Source of the DNA: Chrysoperla carnea
Taxonomy: Eukaryota; Arthropoda; Insecta; Neuroptera; Chrysopidae
Length of the DNA: 64,000 nt
Assembly (NCBI RefSeq): GCF_905475395.1
Contig: NC_058339.1
Location: 58,909,172 to 58,973,171, forward strand
Direction of reading: 5' to 3'
Shown here: positions 12,301-27,300 of the stretch, in pieces
Numbering within the stretch: the stretch's first letter is position 1
Layout: every line of letters begins with the position of its first letter
Program-made: the position numbers and the translations under genes
The notes under the pieces: generated by a model
The model's database searches: none
Told to the model about the DNA's origin: nothing
What the model saw: only the letters and a program-made list of their open reading frames with translations

Positions 12301-15300
12301 TTCTTCAGAATTAGCACTTTCCTGTTGTGTGCTTTCTTCTGCACTATTCTCATTTTCTTGATTATCATCTGGTTTCTCTACATTTTCGTCATCATTTGTG
12401 TCATGATGACTTTCCTCAACTTTTTCTATACTTTTTTCAGTCTCTTGATTCTCAGTTGCATTTGTGTTTTCTTCATTTACGGTTTCAGGTACTTCTTCAT
12501 CTTTTGAATTCATTTCTGGATCTGTTGTATCATTTTCTTTTGTATCGTTTTCTTTCTCCTCCACGCTCGGTTCACGCTCGTACGATTTAATATAACCGTT
12601 TGTGGTGTGCTCTTCATCATCTAATGTATTCTCCTCTTTAACTTCTTCTTCTTTGTTTTCATCACCATTCGTTTCTGGTGGTTCACTTTCAATTTTGTCT
12701 TCATCAATTTTTTCCGGTTCGGTATTCTCATTTTCTGAATTATTTTCATTTTCTTTATGTTCATTTGAATCTCCATTTACTTGAGGTGGAGTGGAACTTT
12801 CGCCGTTTTTTGTCTTACTCGCATCTTGTAATTTTTCTATTTTATGATTTGACGTTGAATTTGCTATTGAATATCCTAGTAAACTCCAATCCCAGCTGGG
12901 GGGAAATGTACTGCTAGGAGTACGAGGAGCTTCTGGTACAACTACCAATAATTTACTGTCAATATCCATTGGTCTATTTTTATAAAATCCAGCAGTTTTT
13001 TGTTTCTAATTTAATAAAATAAATGTAATTTACTTGACTAATTCCTTTTTTAATGATAATAGATTATACTACCTTCTATCTATAAAAGTTCGAAAACTTT
13101 TTGCACATATTTTTAAAACATGCGAAACTTTAAGCAACAATTAAAAATTGAGGCCTTTAACAATTGAAAATTGGGGCTTTAGAATCAAACAATATGTAAT
13201 TATTCAGAAATTTATAAAAAATGTTCAAAGATGATTTTAAGATTTTCAAAAGCTCAAAAATTTTATTTATTTGCAATAATTTTCAGCTTTGAAAATGAAC
13301 TTTCTGGGGTTTTTCGAAAAATTAAACTGTTAATAACTCAAAAACGGTTAACTCTAGGAAAACATCACAAGGAGCTTTTTTGGGGTAAAATTACCCAAAA
13401 AAACCTCGGGTAGTTTTATTTGGTTCAAAAAATGACATTTGACTTTTTTTGTGGAAAGGAATGGATATACAAAAATTGGAGTAATAGAGTTTCTGGCTAC
13501 ATTTGGAATATTAATTTATAAGCTTTTCTGAAGAAGAATCTATTGATAAAATGCATTCTTCGACTAGTGCACGCTCAAAATTAGCGCCAGATGTAAATAA
13601 TATGTAATAATAATATAACAATAAATTTAATAATAAATAATAACCCTTACCGGACTGACGGGACTCTCAAATTCAGCGTTATATTCAGCTTTTACAATAT
13701 ATCAAAAATTTTCAAATGTGTAAAGTATCTGGATATGTTTTATACATACATTCTACTTCAAACTATATTAGATAATAACAGTTCATAGTGTTTCATAAAA
13801 AACAAATTTGAAAATAAAGTGCAAAAATTAAATAAATGTCTGAATATGACATAAAAAGAGCTAAAATTAACGAAAAATAGAATAATGCCGTTTTTTTAGG
13901 TCCTCTAAAGCTTAAAATATGAATTATGGTCTTGTTTCTTCGTTAGAATGTGAAGTAGGTATTGGCTTTTTTCTTTTCACAAAATTCGGCAAATAGTGGT
14001 TGATCGAATGAAAAGTTACTCTATTTTCAATATTTGATTTTAATAAAAGCTAGCTAAAGCTAAAAGCAATTCGAGAATTTAAATCGCAATTCCTTAATAA
14101 AAGTGGTTTAGGGAAAATAGTTTTTGTTGATAGAACTTTTATAGACGAAGGTAATATTGTAAGTATTAGAAGTTTATATGGCGTATAGTTCTACTTACAT
14201 TATCTAATTTTGCTTCATCTGCACCTTGCTCAATTAAATAATCATACATTTCATTTTGATCCTTTAACGTTGCTGCATAATGCAAAGGAGTTCTACCTTC
14301 ATTATCACATATTGTAAGCGTACTTGGACATTTATCTAATATATACTGAACCATTTCCATACGACCTAAGCCTACAGCCTGTTAACAAATTCATTCATCA
14401 GTTTATTGATTCTCTCCATACTTTCTCTCCTAAAAGTTATTGGCCGATCTCTGTTTTTAAAACGGGGGTGGGTGCATATTTATTGTGATACTGGGAAGTA
14501 TACTTTTCATAATTAAATATTAAACTTCCTGATTTTTTTGAAATTTAATTGAGACATACATTTTCAAAAATGGGTTAGTTTAAATTTAATTTTAAAGTCA
14601 TGAAATGTTCAAAATATGAAAATGTTATATATGGATCATTATCTCCCTATTTTTAGGGTTCAGAAAAAAATGATTTCCTGTCACTCGAAAAAGCATCTCC
14701 TGCAAGACTCTGTATTACGTTTAAACAGAAGTTCTGCGCCATTTGTCGCGTATAAAGAGTGGCCAATGACTTTTGGGATGAATTGTATATTGAGACTTAA
14801 TTTACCTTATGTAAAACAGTTAAGCCGTTTGAATCTTTACTTGAAAGTATAATTGGTGGGACTGGAAATGCTGTTTTTTCTTTCATAGCATCTAAATTAT
14901 CATTAATTACAGTGGTATGAATGTCTTTGATTAAGGCCTGAAATTAAATTAGCGTCAGAATTTAATCCATTTCAAGCTTTTTTTTTTAAAATTGTCTCAC
15001 CATTATATGAGGTATAGATTCCAAAAATCTTTTTACTTTAGGATTATTGCTTGTCTCAACTTTTAATTTATTCCCATGCCCTTCCCATAATACTTTTTGT
15101 AATTTACCAATATCTTTTTGATGAATCCATATTCGAATATTTGATGGTTTAATTACCAATCCTAAAGCAATAATTATTATATATAAAAAAAACCATCCGA
15201 ATGTTCATTACCATTTGAGGTATCACTATCCAAAAGTCTTAATGAGACTAAAATCAAACATTAAGAGGAAATAAAATTTTTGTCTTTGAGGTGCCATTAC

Positions 15301-18300
15301 ATCCTAAATCAGGGGGTTTCAAAAAAATAGTTCTTTTGAAATGACAAAAATAATATTGATACAATAAAAATTTGTTTGGCTTGTCGCTACAGTTATCGAG
15401 TTGCAGTTTTATTTGTATGTAGGTCAAAAGGTCACACGTTTTATAATGCTTTTTGGCATTTACTTTGAACCAAAGTAAATAAAGCTTAATTTAATTCTTT
15501 ATTATTCAATCCATGTTTCAAATAGTTTTTTTTATATAGTTATTTATATTCGTTAGTTATTGATTTTTTTACTTTTGCTAGTGATTTACCTACCAATTTT
15601 TCTTATGTCTTAAAAGATTACATTAAATTTCCTATTATCCGCGAGCTAAATCGATATTAGGGATGTTCAGATTCCTATTCAGCGACATTTAGAAACATAA
15701 AAAAGAATTTTATTTAAATTAAAAAGAATTAGGTATGTTTTTTAAATCGTAAAAGAATCGCCTTTTTAACACGTAAAAAATTAATTTTTTTGCTGTAGAA
15801 CTATTTAAGAAATCTAGATAGATATAACCAATCTTATTGAAAGATGCATTTTCCAATAAAAGCATTAGGTTGAAGTAGGCAACTCACACATTGATATGAC
15901 GACATTTCTTAAAAATTTCTTGTTGGACTTAATTCACTCAATGATGTCTGAGTGGAAATTATTTTCGGTGATTAAATTAAATTTTTAAAATAAATTAAAT
16001 TAAAATTATTAAAATTAAATTTTTAAAATAAATTATTTGCTACAGAGAAGAAATTTTTAAAATGGCTTTCTAATTAGACGAAGAAAAATATTTCTTTATT
16101 ACCCAAATCTTGTCCGTTGAAAGGATGTCATTTTTTACAATATTATTTAAAACGAAACAAATTATTTTTTTGCTCTTATAATATGGAACAAAAATAGTGT
16201 TTACTGATTACAGACAATCGAATTTCATTAATAGCACCCATTTATAAATAAAATTTACGTTTAGAGAATTGAAATTTTCACTTACCAAAAATTATGGTAA
16301 AATATTTAAGATTATCAAATATTAACAGCACAAATATTCACTTTACTATTCTAACAATTTAGCTTGTTTCAAATTTTATGTAGTTTTTATAACTAAAGTT
16401 CCTACATTAATTTAATACTTTTATTTCATAGAAGTCAATATATAGTTATAATTATTATGAATAATATATTATTAATTAATCATACGTCCAATTTATTGAT
16501 TAAATTGCTAATTCATTATACATTAATATCGGATAATAATAACCTTTCGAAAATAGCTCTTTTGTGCGTAATACACCTACTTTAGAATTTCCTATATTGG
16601 ATTCATTCTGTGTTAAAAATATTTGAATTTTATAAATAGTGTAGGCGCTCGGAGGAGCTTTGTAGACAAGTAGACAATGATAGTTACTAATTTAATGGAA
16701 AAAAACTTTTAGCCCATGCGCTAGCAGGAATTCTGGGCACACTAACAGTTTTATTCGAGATGTACGTCATTTCGTATGTTATTTGACCCGTATAATTGGA
16801 TGTTTTATGCTCACCATCTAGGTCAGCTTTCTGCAATGGGTTTTTATAAGCGGAAAATATAAATTGGGCAGTACAATTTTATGACATGATATATATTAGG
16901 ATTTTACTTATGACATGAAATATATTAGGATTATTTTCAGCGTTTTCACCTTATTTTGAAATAACGCTTTTTAGTGTTAAATTTATTAAAAAATTTAAAT
17001 AAACTTTCGTCGTCGCGTACCATCGGTTGAAAATTCCTATATTACTATACATTTAAAACTCGTGATTAACTCTTTAGAATCATTGTGACCTTTGGTTTCC
17101 AGGAACTCTTCGGGGAAGAAAAAGAATAGTGTAAAAGAAGAATAGGAAAGATTATTTCCAATTTTCTATTATTTCCGAAAGAATCGAACAGGAACAAAAT
17201 ACAAGAAAAGCATAGAAATAAATCTTTAGAAAATAAAAATTTCTAATTATTATAAAATCGTCACGTTTAGTAAATAGCTGTGAAAAACTTAACATAATTA
17301 GAAGGTATTGTTGCGGGAACAATTAAGTATGTAAAATATAATTCAAAATGGCTGAACAATTTATATAATATATACGTATAGTGAATAATTGTGACATTGA
17401 GTATTCCAATTTGACCTTTCTAGAAAAACCCAATGTGGTTATACAGATTTTTATCATAATATTTATATATAATTGCATATTGCACAAATATTAGTAAGGT
17501 ATAAAGATATCCATAAACACACACTATACCATTCGTCATAGTAAATAAATAGTTAAACACTGAAAGAATTTTATTCAATTTCTAAAGATAAAAAAATGTT
17601 GATCTAACAATGTCACTAATAAAAAGAATTTTCGTCTTAAATTCTTTATCGTAAATAAAACTGTTTGTTGAAACTTTTTTATCAATTAGGTTTACCTTAA
17701 AAAACGGCCCAAAAATTGAGATCAAGGAAAAAAATTTGCAAACATAAGGCTGGTTTTCTGATGTATAATTTGTAACAGTACCCATAAAAGTGTACTTGAG
17801 ACCATAACAAAATTTGAAAGTTAAATTAAAATTGATTAAAAAATGAAGAAGTTATAAACATTCAAAGATTGTTGTCTGTCTCTTTTTTGAAAAACAAAGT
17901 TTTATATGTAATCTCAGATATGACGATATCATGCAATGATGTCACTAGTCGACATTTTCCTCTTTGTTTACCTAGAAGTTTTAAACGTTCATATTTTGCG
18001 TATGTCTAAAGACTTTCAAAACCAACTTAACTTTTCTATTCGTGAAGTGAGAATTGTTCATCTGAAGTGATAAAACAAATTAATTTTGGGAAAAACAAGA
18101 ATTTGCTACCAAAAATTTACAATGCCACTTGAAAAACAAAATTGACGCCTGTTTGACCTAGAAGACGTCTCCTTATAAAAACTAAAATCTGTATTTTCAT
18201 TACTCCTAAAAACGGATATATCTTTTCGCGTTTATATTCTATTTCGTTTTCGAAATATAAGGATTGAGTTTTTCAGTGAAAATCAGATTTTTCAGTTGTA

Positions 18301-21300
18301 GTGCGCAAATTGCAAGTGTGGGAAGAAGTTTTATATTGTATGGAAGTACTATGATATATGATCTATATGTATGTAGGTTTGTAATATAGTTTACGCATTA
18401 CAATTATTGACCGTGGTGTGTGATATATAACTATAATTTCATATACCTATAATATGAAATGTTAAATTATTATTAAAAAATTAACATAAATTAAATTATT
18501 TTAACTGTAACGAATCAATTGAAACGTTAGAAAAAACTTAACATACATTTATATACACAGTGGAACATTTTAATCGATAATGGGAAAAAATCTTATACGG
18601 TCAATAAAATATTGGTAAAATTTTCAAATAAATTTGTTAGCCTCAAACAGTTTTTTTCGATACCTTGAATTTTATTTGAAAGTCAAGATCATCTTTCTTT
18701 TTTCTGTAACTAGTTTCAGAAATTGAATTCAATAACACATAAATTAAAAATTTTAAGAAACCTCCGACACAATATCAGTTTGATTCGTTTGTGGCATCGT
18801 AGCTCTTAAACTGATGAACCGACTTTGATTTTTGGATTGTCTGTTAGAAAATCATCGTCTTTATTTAGTTGATATCGAGTACGGAACTCTAATATTGAGC
18901 TTAAAACATAGTTAGAAACACTCTCAATAAATTTATCTTTAAAAAAAATGAAAATCGGTTTATCCGTTTAGGAGCTACGACGCCAGAGAAAGATACACAG
19001 ATACACAAATACGTTAAACTTATTACAACCCTGTTTTTAGTCGGACGTTTAGGCAGACACACAGATACACAGATACATTAAACTTATAACACCCATTTTT
19101 TAGCCGGGAGTTAAAAATATACTTTAATGTATAAATGTTTTTTACCATTAATTTTTTGTCTAATCTAGTCGTCGAAAAACTGTTTCAAATATTATATATT
19201 TGTTTTTGTATAAGGAACCACTTTCTAATTTAGGGTGTTTTCTATTTCCTTTCAACATCATGTAGGACCAGATCAAAAGTGTCTAAAAGATGATTTCTTT
19301 AAGATCAATTTTTTGTTTTGTATCGCGGTATTTTAGTTACTCTACATAATTTTTTCTGCTATTGATTAAAATAGTCCACTCTGTATGTACAGTAGTGGCA
19401 TGCAACAAACAGTAAAATTTATGTAACAACAAGAAAAAAATATTTGTTCTTTTGTGTGGAATTTTGTTATAAAAACAAATATGCTTAACAATGTAAATCG
19501 TATTATATGCAAATATGTTTAAACAAACATTAAATTATTTTTAATGTCCGGGATATATTTTAAACTATGATATTGTATGCAATTTATGGATGTTATATAT
19601 AACAGAGACATATACCTATTTCTAGCTTCTAAGAAAATATAGAACCGATTTCAAAAAAGCTGGTATAAATAAAATAATAATAAATTTGTTATGTCATTAT
19701 TTTATAATGAAACATGTCGGCAATGATTTCTCAATGTATTAAGTGCACCTTTTCGAGCACGGATTCAAAAATTTTTTTGGATGGGAAATAATTAGACGTC
19801 ATTTAAAAAGAAGCGTGGTGTCCCACGGTTTAAAACTTTTCATAAGTATTTTTTGAGTAATTAATAATTTTGTACATTTCACAATCTAACATGTTTGTTT
19901 TTTTGCTTACTGACATTGGAAATATATGAGGTATCTACAGATGATCCTCCGGTACATCACTCCGCCCACACCTACTCAAGCAAGCACTTACCCCATCTTT
20001 TGCAACTTGGGAGAGTAGTTTTTGAGATATTTCTTAAAATCCTGCAGGTGAAGCTTTTGTATCGGAGGGGTTAACGAGGTATTTTAAAATGTTAGGACTC
20101 CGCCCACACCTACTCTAGCAACCCTTATTCCATCTTTTGCAACTTTTCTTGAAAATATCAAGAATGTACCAATTTTTTTTGTAATCGAACTTGATATTTA
20201 GGGAAATTTTAACCCAAAAATACAAAATTTATTCGTTTAACGACTATGAAAGAGTAGTTTTTGAGTTTTGAGATATTTCTTAAAATCCTGCAGGTGAAGC
20301 TTTTATATCGGAGGGGTTAATGAGATATTTTAAAATGTTAGGAATCCATTTTTCAAATGAAATTAATTTGTGTGTTTTTAGCAATTTAATAAAAAATTTC
20401 TAAGATATTAGCTGAAGAAATTGCTCCCAGATACCAATTTTCGTATGAGATTTTATTCAATATCTCAGGAACTATTCGCTCAATCGCCAAAACATCGAAG
20501 CATTTGTCTGGCTTTTGGGTCTTCAAAAGCCTCTATGAGCAGTATGAACATCAACACTGGAACATCATTAAAATTATAAACTAATTATAGTGAGTAATTA
20601 TAATCAAAAAAAATTTTTCGTTTTTTTTTTTATCTGCAAATTTGTTTTCTTGTGGCAATTAAAATAATCTATATATGAAGTTTTAAATTCAATTTTTTTT
20701 TTCGATTTTCAATAATCAGTAAACTACTGTTGTTTTGATTTGAGTTTTAAAAAAAATACTTTCAAATGAAATGAAAATTGTGCGATTGAAAATTAGTTTT
20801 AGTAAATCTTACCCTCCTCCTTGGGTTTTTTCTGTATGCCCAGATAAGCCATTGTTTTTGGTGATTGTGGTAATTCTAATTCAACAGGATGATCAATATA
20901 ATATGCTGGATTATGTCCTTTTGAATCTACAACATTTGAATCAGCACCAGCATTTGTTAAAATTCTCATCATCCCATATGGGTCTCTGCAAGCCGCACAA
21001 TAATGACATGGTGTCCGACCTTCCTACAAAATTTTTAATAAAAATAACTGATATTAAATTTTTAGTGATGATTATCAAAAGCGATTTTTGTATTTAGATT
21101 GATCATCAGGAATGAATTAGCTTTTTATAATTTTTTCTCCTGGGGGATATGTTACAGATTGCCAACTTGGTTAATGATCTCAGTGATATTTCTATCACTG
21201 AGAAAAAAAAACATCTTTGCAGTTTTTTTCAACGTCAGTCAATCTCAACGTCAAAGAAACAAAATTTCATCTCAATTTCGATCTCGTTATTGAGGAACAA

Positions 21301-24300
21301 AAATATGTAAATTTATGCGAAACCATTTCATATACATATGTATATGAAAAATTTAGAAACTGGACTTACACAGATTTTAGATTTGAACAAAAAAAAATAA
21401 AAAAAAAAAATGTCAGCATGAATGTTTGACCGCATCAGGCGACCTTATCCTCTCTAAGAATATTAAAATCAGTTGATGGAGCCTATTGACCTTCATAACG
21501 AGGAGGAAGACGACTGCTTCGATTCGAAGTCCGTGGAAGTCAAAGCTCTCCTACTGTTTTAAGATGGTTCAATTTATGATTTAGCTATTCATACTGATGA
21601 TGAATTCATGGCAGCTGACCCGTGAACTAACTATGAGTTCATAGTTAGTTGGCGGGTTAAAAGATGATCGTTATTAGAATTTTCGAATGTTTTGGACTGA
21701 ACTAAGAAATAGTTACCTTATCTTTTTGGTTAATTAAATACGTATAATTATCAACTAAATAATGTACAATTTCTGGTAAATCGTAATAAACAGCTTTATG
21801 TAATAATCCAACACCTGCTTGATCCTTACATGAAGCTAACTTGCGTTTACCACCATCTTCATTTAAAAGACTTTGTAGTTCTGGTAATGAATTTCCACTG
21901 ACTGCGTCATGTACTAATTCAATTTTTGACTGAAAAATTAAATCTATACAGATAATTATAAAAAAATATTGAGTGTTGCAAAATCATGCATGATTGTACA
22001 ATAATTGGCAAAGATATGTACAATAATCGTCAAGAAATGGTTTTTTTCGAATTAAAGCCCTAAAAAAAAAGATATATTCTTTTCATCAATAAAAGTAATA
22101 AACTTGTTATACCGACACTCACGACAGCATTTTTTTAGTATAAAAAAAACTGCCTATCAACTCGTATAGAAAAGTGTTATTCGATGTTATAGGTATTTGG
22201 TAGCACTTCCTCTTAAAAACTAGTCTCATATTTATTGGTATTATCCATTTTCTTGTTCCTCTTCATAAAAAACAAGTATTAAAATAAAATATATTTTTCG
22301 AGATATCTTTCGTTTTCACCGAAATAAAAGCTTTGCGTACACGATTTTAGGCGATATATCAAAATCTACGACCCTCAATCAATAAATGAACGGATATTTG
22401 TTTGTTTTGGCCAAAAGAAACCAAATTTCTTAAAATTCAGGAAAATTTTGTGTGTGTAAATTTCCAATTTTTTCAACGAAAAATTGAGAAATTTTTTTTT
22501 GTATCCGATTTAGATAAAAATCATTTTCTATAGTAATTTTGATCCAAAAAATACGAAAATTGGATTACACTAACGATTAGATGTGCAGTTTCTGAGCTGT
22601 AAATTTGTAAATGAGGGATGATAACTTGAAGCAATTATTTCAATCGATACGTCAGTCAATCCTTTGCCATTTAATCGCAAAACCATGGGGTTGTGGAAAT
22701 TAAGACTCACAACAATTCAGCTTATTTGACATTCATGTTAGATGAGTATTTTTCAAAATATCTACTGAATCTCTCAAAAATAAATTTTGGTAAACGTTTT
22801 TGGCATATTTGGAGGAAAAGTTTAGAAAAAATCTATACGATACACTTATTGCCTTTTAGAGCTCAATGATCTTTTTAACATCTTGTATAACATAATTTTG
22901 CAACAAACTTTAGAATTTTTTCTTACCATGAAGTGTGGAATGGACTTTAGATATGTACGTATTTTATTATCAGGAGAATATTCTCCCAATAATTTTGCCC
23001 CTTTACCTTCTAGAACAATTTGATCTAGTTTATCAGTGTCACCAATGCGTATCCAATGTCTAATTTGATTTGAATTTATTGATAAAACTGTAAAAAAGAA
23101 AAAAATTTTTGTATTAATATTATATAAGGGGATGATACAAATTTTTTAATATACATAGCGTTAGTGGTTTCGAAAGATGGGGGTTGTGCAAGATTTACCA
23201 AGGTAGTATGAGTAAATTCGTAAATCAAAATAACTTATATTATTCTTTACTAAAGCGAAAGAAGAGTGGCTCTTTCTCCGTTTGCAATAAAAATAATAAT
23301 GTGCTAGGAAACAAGACCATATTTCATATTTTAACGAAGAAAGAAGCTTCTCCCACGAATTTTGAGGAAATTATTTATAAATTGTTTTTAAGTTTTCTAA
23401 AGAAATCCAATCCTAAATCTAAACCTAATCTGGCAGTCGATCACACAAATCCATGATCCATCTTTTAAATTGTAAAGTATAGAATGCAAAAATATTCTTC
23501 ATAGTACAAGAGACGGTATAAGGTCGATCTTCACCCATTTGATAACCAGTTGAGACATATTTTTTATGAAATTTTATTGATCGAAAAGTATTCATGGCTA
23601 TTTTTAATTTCATTAATTTTAATTAATTTTTTCCATGAACGGTTTTTTTCAGGAAAGCCTATAGAATTATTTTCGTTATAAAAATATTACCAATTTCGAT
23701 TGGCTAACAGATCGGTGTAGTTACTTATATTGACTTATCTGTTCATACTTGATGTGGTAACTTCACCAATCTGTCAGTTAATCGAAATTAGTATCAGAAG
23801 AAAGATAATTTATTTACGAAATTAATGGTATAGGCATGGAAAAAATTAATTAAAATTTAGTAAATTAAAAATAGCCATGAACACTTTTCGATAGAAAAAC
23901 TATGATAGACATGTTTTAAAATCAATAAAAATATGTCTCATCTGGTTATCAGATAGGTGAAGATCCACCTTATGCCATCTCTTAGACTATCATATTATGC
24001 AAAAATATTTGTGTCTCAAAAACAAACGAGTTTTGTAAAAATATTTTTTCATATACTCTTTAGGCTCACCATAATTACACAATTACATGTAATAAATTTT
24101 TCATATCGATCTATTTTGTGTATTTTAATATTTAAACAGACCCTACTAATTTTGTTGTCGTCTAATCATTGATACTTGTGCATTTGTAGAGTTTTTAAAC
24201 AATTCATATTTGTATTTGTTGCCTTTATAGATGTTTTAATGTTAGATTAAGTTTCGATAGTTACAATAATTATTGAATTATTAATTCTTAATATAGCAAT

Positions 24301-27300
24301 AACCATTGATGGATTATTATATGACAGTAAATATAGAAATTGAATCTAATTATTAAACGACCTTCGTGTACTGATCTCGTACCATTACAATAGTTTAAAA
24401 ATAAAACGTTAATTTCATCGAAATTTCTATGGTTTATTGTTGCCTATAAGTAGATTTCGTCTCTAAATTTAAATTTGAATAAAATTATATTTGGACAGAT
24501 AGTTAATTTAAATGGCATTTTTAGAAATAAATTATATTTGTTTTAGACCTATCCAGCATGTAGAAAATACAATAAAGCTATTTCTGTTTGTAACTTAGAG
24601 GTCAGAGAGAGTTAATTGTTTGTTTTCACTTGTTTTTATTTAAAATATTTCCATTTCAATATATTTCTACTTATTAACAATAATACTTATATAAATTATG
24701 ATACACTAAAGTAGAAACACATTAAAATTTTTTTTCAAAGAACACTCTACTCTCTTCAAATTTAATTCTACAGTGATTACAAATATTTTCGCTGACTCAA
24801 ACAGTCTTTCACTTTCCCGTTGACATTCAAGTTAAGTTCATCCCAAAAAATTAATATTTTGGGTCTTAATTTTAATTTGAGGCACCTAAGATTATATAAG
24901 CGTTTCTGGTCACAATATTGTACCTTTGAAAGCAGTAATATTTAATATTGTTTAAGACTAACGTTATTTTGGAAGAGAAATATATTAAAGTATGTTTTGG
25001 TTAAATAAAATTATTTAGGATTATATTTTAATTAAGTTTAATTCGAAAAAGCACATATATTAGAATAGAAATATTTTAAAGTAAATCTATTGAAAAGAAA
25101 TTTTATTCAAGTAGGAAAATTGAACTTTCGTACAGTAGTCGTAGACTATCCATTTTTACCTTTTAATAAACAGATTCTTGTAGAAAACAAACAAAAAAAG
25201 TATGATAAGCTCGTATTTTGTATCATCAAGAACAATTTTTCAAGTTATTTTCACCAATTTGACATTTTGTTCACCAAAAATAATAAAATCGCGAACAAGC
25301 AAAAATTACAAATTATAAAACGGACCGAAAATTAATTTGGAGTTTAAAAAAATCAAACTTAACAAAGCTCGAACACGAATTTTTAGCGAATGCGATAAAA
25401 ATAAACAATAATATATTTTGTGAGAAAAATGAAAGAAAATAGACAGATTAAAAAGAAACTTTATAATGCACGAGATGCACTTGAATTAAAAGTTAGTTAA
25501 CTGCAACACAAAACTTTTATATGCGAGACAAAACTATAATGGTATATAACGATATATAACTATATGTATGGGAGATTTGGTCGTATTGAATTGTAATGTA
25601 CATTTCCTTCACTTTCATTATATTTACATCCTAAAAACTCCGTGAAAAATCGACAAGATAAATCGTCAATATTTTGGTATAGATGTTTATAAAATCACCT
25701 AATTAGTCCACTTCCGCCAGTCCGACGGTTCGTCCTTAAAACTGTTCCTTACAAGTATAATTAAACAAGATTTGTTTGGAATATTTTTTCGTTAGCAACA
25801 TATTTTTCCCTTAGGGCGGAAAAACTTCAATTTTCTTTTTCTCCAAGACTACACTAGATATGGAAGATGAAAATTTGGAGCAGTTTCAAAAAGTGATTCT
25901 ATTAATTTCATATCAAATCTATCGGATAATATGAGGGGAATTAAATGAAAAATTATTCGGAATTTCAAATGGCGACTAGAAGGCCTCCATTTTATTATAC
26001 ATAAAGCGTTTTCGTTTTTTTAAACTTATCTAATTTATGACAAATGGAAGGTCTAATATTGAATACATTCTATACAGGATTTTTCAACAATTAACTCATA
26101 CAATTGTTTATTTAGTAGATTGTTTTTATTTGCTATTAAAACTGTCCAGTAGAATGTTGACAAAAACGTACTGAAAACGAAAACAAAAATTGTTAAAGGT
26201 TTAAAAGTGACCAAAATTTATGAAATAAAAAAGTTTACCTCATTTACAGACCCATGAGAATCTAGAGGGGACGAAAATCGATTTTTGTTCAATACAATAA
26301 AGGTTCACTATAAAGAGTGAAATATCTAGAGGTTGCAATAAATATTTAATTTGGCAAGGCTCTGTATTGTCAGATTGAAAATTGTCGCATTTAGAAAGAT
26401 GATTGAACGTAGTTGTATGGTAGACCCGAAATTTTGTTTGCGTAGTCTCTTTACATTTAGAAATATGCACTCCAAAGTTTAAAAATAAACGATTCAAAGC
26501 AGTACAAAGCTTGAATCGAAAACATGAGGAAATCCAAAGCTTTGAAAGAAATTTTCCCTGATCTCCTCTATAAATAAGTAACTTTAAATAGCCATATAAT
26601 AATTTATATTAGTAGGTATATAAATAAAAAATATCGAATACTCTCATACCTTGTTGCAATAAAATTGCAAATAAACAGAGATAAACAATATGATTTTCAT
26701 ACAATAAAATGGTAAGTTATCCTTTTTGTTCTTGAATTTTCATTTATATTTGTATAAAATAACATTTTATGTAAATAAATGAATAACAATATCAGATCTC
26801 AATAATACCATACCTACCCCCAATGCAACGGACAAACGAACGGACGAACATTAAATGTGATGAGCACACGCGAGCAACTTTTTACCACCGTCAATATAAT
26901 GTATTCTTTTATTTCCTTATTAAGTGCATAAAGTAGTTTCCTTTTTAACAAGTCTATAGACTATTTTTAGATAAATTTTCTTAATATACCCATATTGGAC
27001 ATGTAAGGGTAATTATAAAGATAATTAATGTTCCACATATGTCCAAATTTAAATATGTTTTGTAAACAATCTTTCTCGTAGACCGCAAACCTACGGCTAA
27101 AAAAACTTACTTATTTCATTACCACTGAAATTTTGTATATGCGGGTTTCATGTTCTGTTAAATAACTATTTGCATAAGAAATATTCGAAAAATCGGACAC
27201 AGAACACCCCATTTTACTGAATGTCGGAAAAAGTGCTTTTTCCATTCCGTTATTCCACAATCTAACTGTTAGAAACAATGGCTATCCATCTCAATTTGAA

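Larger units (their letters stand above)
15162..20812 (-). other. Ankyrin gene intron 4
   Basis: 5.65 kb. It holds a foldback element (18554-19386) and a partially duplicated segment (19960-20345). No gene is seen in either strand. Confidence 0.5.

Noticed and set aside
12298..12917. Plus-strand hydrophobic or Ser-rich ORFs
   Set aside because: These are antisense shadows of the acidic Glu/Asp coding repeat of exon 8.
12967..12969. Start codon of a separate acidic protein at 12969
   Set aside because: The frame is open for 36 nt upstream to an acceptor and continues the ankyrin linker in the right phase.
13652..13690. Small extra exon of the ankyrin gene
   Set aside because: Entry and exit phases do not fit exons 7 and 8, which join directly in phase 0.
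19960..20345. CRISPR-like or satellite array
   Set aside because: Only two copies of each block with unequal spacing; a local duplication in a eukaryotic repeat explains it.
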